Notes under the pieces: model-generated
Databases searched by the model: none
The model's input: the letters and a program-made list of their open reading frames with translations, nothing else
Told to the model about the DNA's origin: nothing
Part shown: positions 5,873 through 7,434 of the stretch, one piece after another
Position numbering within the stretch: position 1 is the first letter of the stretch
Layout of the letters: every line of letters starts with the position of its first letter
NCBI GenBank assembly: GCA_013817555.1
Contig: JACDCN010000099.1
Location: 1 to 7,434 of the forward strand
Length of the DNA: 7,434 bases
Reading direction: 5' to 3'
Source: Actinomycetota bacterium
GTDB lineage: Bacteria > Actinomycetota > Thermoleophilia > Gaiellales > Gaiellaceae
Position numbers and translations under genes: made by a program

Positions 5873-6937
5873 TCACACGAAGCGGGCGAGCACGGCAACC
5901 ACTCGCTCGACCTCGTCCTCCGTCGTCGTCGTCGCGAACGGCAGCGCGAGCGCGCGCTCGAACGCTTGGTCGGCTCCCGGAAACGGACCTTGCGCGCGAT
6001 AGGGGTCGAGTCGATGCAGCGCCCACGTCCCGATCTGGGCCTCGATGCCTTCCTCACGCAGCCCAGCCAGCGCCTCATCGCGCCGCTCGAGCTGGACGAC
6101 GTAGGCCTGCCAGCCGTGGCGGTCGCCCTCGGCCGCGGACGGCGTCAGCAGCAGCGACTCGAGCCGCTCGGTGTACCAGCCTGCTACGCGCTCCCGGGCC
6201 GCCAGCAGCTCCTCCAACCGCGCGAGCTGCGGGATCCCTACTGCACACAAGAGGTCGGGGAGCCTGTAGTTGAAGCCCGGCGATGGCATGTCGCCGAGCG
6301 TCGCCCAGCCGTGATGGCGGAGCCGCCGCACCGCTTCGTCCAGTGCGGCCTCGTCCGTCGTCACAGCGCCGCCCTCGCCGGTTGTCACGATCTTCCGCGG
6401 GTGGAAAGAGAGGCACCCGGCGACCCCGAGCGCGCCGCACGGAGTGCCCCGATACCGGGCTCCCAACGCGCCGGCGGCGTCCTCGAGAAGCACGATCTCC
6501 TGGGGCACCGACGTCTGCAGCGCCTCCCACTCGACCGGACGTCCGAAGAGATGAACCGCCATGACCGCTCGAGTGCGCGGCGTCACGGCGGCGGCCACAG
6601 CGCTGGGATCGACGAGGAACGTGTCCGGATCGACGTCGACGAGAACCGCCCGCGCACCACAGAGCTCGACGACGTTGGCGGTCGCCGGGAACGTGTAGGC
6701 GGGGACGATCACCTCGTCGCCCGGACCGATCTCGAGCGCGAGCAGCGCGAGGTGGAGCGCCGCGGTGCCGGACGAGACAACTGCTGCGTGTGCGGTGCCA
6801 ACCGCTTGGGCTAGCGAAGTCTCGAACTCGGCCACCTTCGGGCCCATCGTGAGCTGGCCGCTCTCGATCACCTCACCCAGGGCGGCGAGCTCGGCCGTGC
6901 CGACATCGGGTCGCGCCAGCCTGATCGGGTCGCTCAC
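5873..6937 (-). CDS. DegT/DnrJ/EryC1/StrS-family sugar aminotransferase
   Basis: A PLP-dependent enzyme that would convert a keto-nucleotide sugar to the amino sugar, using glutamate or glutamine as amino donor. I choose the GTG at 6937, giving 354 residues beginning (V/M)SDPIRLARPDVG: its GTGA overlaps the upstream epimerase stop by 4 bases, a classic coupling, and it begins where family members begin. An ATG at 6976 would add 13 unconserved residues. Motifs (354-residue numbering): SGQLTMGPKVAEFE (about 26-39), SSGTAALHLAL (55-65), PAYTFPATAN (79-88), the PLP-ring Asp in EDAAGALGA (D153), the Schiff-base Lys in SFHPRKIVTTGEGG (K182), and the active-site segment FNYRLPDLLCAVG (222-234). Gly follows DAA where many relatives have Gln, His or Glu; this may affect substrate choice but is not disabling. 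The product class (surface glycan amino sugar) follows from the neighbouring epimerase; the exact sugar is unknown. Confidence 0.94.
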   Translation of the reverse strand: MSDPIRLARPDVGTAELAALGEVIESGQLTMGPKVAEFETSLAQAVGTAHAAVVSSGTAALHLALLALEIGPGDEVIVPAYTFPATANVVELCGARAVLVDVDPDTFLVDPSAVAAAVTPRTRAVMAVHLFGRPVEWEALQTSVPQEIVLLEDAAGALGARYRGTPCGALGVAGCLSFHPRKIVTTGEGGAVTTDEAALDEAVRRLRHHGWATLGDMPSPGFNYRLPDLLCAVGIPQLARLEELLAARERVAGWYTERLESLLLTPSAAEGDRHGWQAYVVQLERRDEALAGLREEGIEAQIGTWALHRLDPYRAQGPFPGADQAFERALALPFATTTTEDEVERVVAVLARFV

Positions 6938-7434
6938 GCTGCGCTGGCGGGAGCCCCGAGCTTCTCCCGATACCACGCGATCGTGCGCTCGAGCCCTTCA
7001 TCGAGGTCGACCTTCGCTTCGAACCCGAGAAGGGTGCGCGCCTTGTCGATGTTCGGGATCCTGAGCTCGACATCCATGTAGTGGAGCGGCTGGAACGCGA
7101 TCTCCCCTGAGCACCCGGTCAAGCGCTTGATCCGCCCGGCGAGGTCATGGATCGTGACCGCGGAGCGCGCGTTCCCGATGTTGAAGCTCTCGCCGACGGC
7201 GCTCGGATGCTCGAGTGCGAGAAGCGCGCCATCGACCATGTCGTCGACGTAGCACCAGGCGCGAATCTGCGAGCCGTCGCCGTGGATCGTGAGATCGCGT
7301 CCCGCCAGGGCGCCTTCGATGAACGCGCGGATCGCCCCTCCGCCGATCTGTCCCGGCCCATAGACGTTGAACGGGCGCACGGACGTGGTCGGAAGCCCAA
7401 ACTCCGCGTGGTAGGCATGCGCCATGTGCTCGCC
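6934..7434 (-). CDS. NAD-dependent epimerase/dehydratase, extended SDR (N-terminus beyond window)
   Basis: The C-terminal 167 residues of a nucleotide-sugar epimerase or dehydratase; the Rossmann NAD site and the catalytic Ser/Tyr-Lys lie outside the window. The reading frame is open to the right edge (GEHMAHAYH...), continuing upstream of the first in-frame Met. Seen: SVRPFNVYGPGQ (the SDR substrate-loop signature R-x-F-N-V-Y-G-P-G), GDGSQIRAWCYVDDMVDGALLAL (a variant of the family's R-x-F-x-Y-V-x-D-x-V motif), GESFNIGN, and a C-terminal segment with PNIDKARTLLGFEAKVDLDEGL, which is the usual D-x-x-K-A-x-x-x-L-G-w-x-P end of this family. The stop overlaps the start of the aminotransferase by 4 bases (GTGA), so the two are translationally coupled and probably act on consecutive steps of one nucleotide amino-sugar pathway. 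Epimerase versus 4,6-dehydratase cannot be decided from this part. Confidence 0.92.
   Translation of the reverse strand, partial: GEHMAHAYHAEFGLPTTSVRPFNVYGPGQIGGGAIRAFIEGALAGRDLTIHGDGSQIRAWCYVDDMVDGALLALEHPSAVGESFNIGNARSAVTIHDLAGRIKRLTGCSGEIAFQPLHYMDVELRIPNIDKARTLLGFEAKVDLDEGLERTIAWYREKLGAPASAA

Overview
The window is high-GC bacterial DNA in which every credible gene lies on the minus strand. Read in the direction of transcription (right to left), the order is: NDP-sugar epimerase/dehydratase (5' end outside the window), DegT-type sugar aminotransferase, TetR-family regulator, MMPL-family exporter, arginase/agmatinase-family ureohydrolase, flippase-like membrane protein, and family 2 glycosyltransferase (3' end outside the window). 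High GC, GTG starts, weak or absent Shine-Dalgarno sequences, and an MMPL/TetR pair together suggest an actinobacterium. A deep lineage such as Thermoleophilia is a guess that cannot be tested from the sequence alone.

The right part (5873-7434) is nucleotide-sugar biosynthesis: an extended-SDR epimerase translationally coupled by a GTGA overlap to a PLP-dependent aminotransferase. The left part (1-1794) holds a rhamnosyltransferase-like GT2 enzyme and an eight- to nine-helix protein of the lysylphosphatidylglycerol-synthase transmembrane/flippase-like family. Together they look like part of a surface-polysaccharide or glycolipid locus. Set between them is a self-contained regulator/exporter unit (tetR-mmpL, 2880-5871), followed by a ureohydrolase whose stop is 7 nt from the flippase start.

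The most informative non-coding signals are in the short gaps. (1) A near-consensus sigma70-type promoter (TTGACA, 17-nt spacer, AATAAT) drives tetR; its -10 sits inside a 16-bp dyad. A closely related copy (12 of 16 bases identical) lies between tetR and mmpL, so autoregulation plus control of the exporter by this TetR is well supported. (2) A long imperfect inverted repeat (681-844, arms about 55 bp plus a 7-bp central stem, all sharing one centre) spans the end of the flippase gene and the gap before the glycosyltransferase. (3) A perfect 17-bp-arm palindrome (2818-2852) sits between mmpL and the ureohydrolase. Neither palindrome has a T-tract, so both look more like dispersed repeat elements or mRNA structures than simple terminators. 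No rRNA, tRNA, CRISPR array or transposase was seen, and no gap exceeds 300 bases. No clearly new multi-gene system is evident; the interesting material is the regulatory and repeat architecture.
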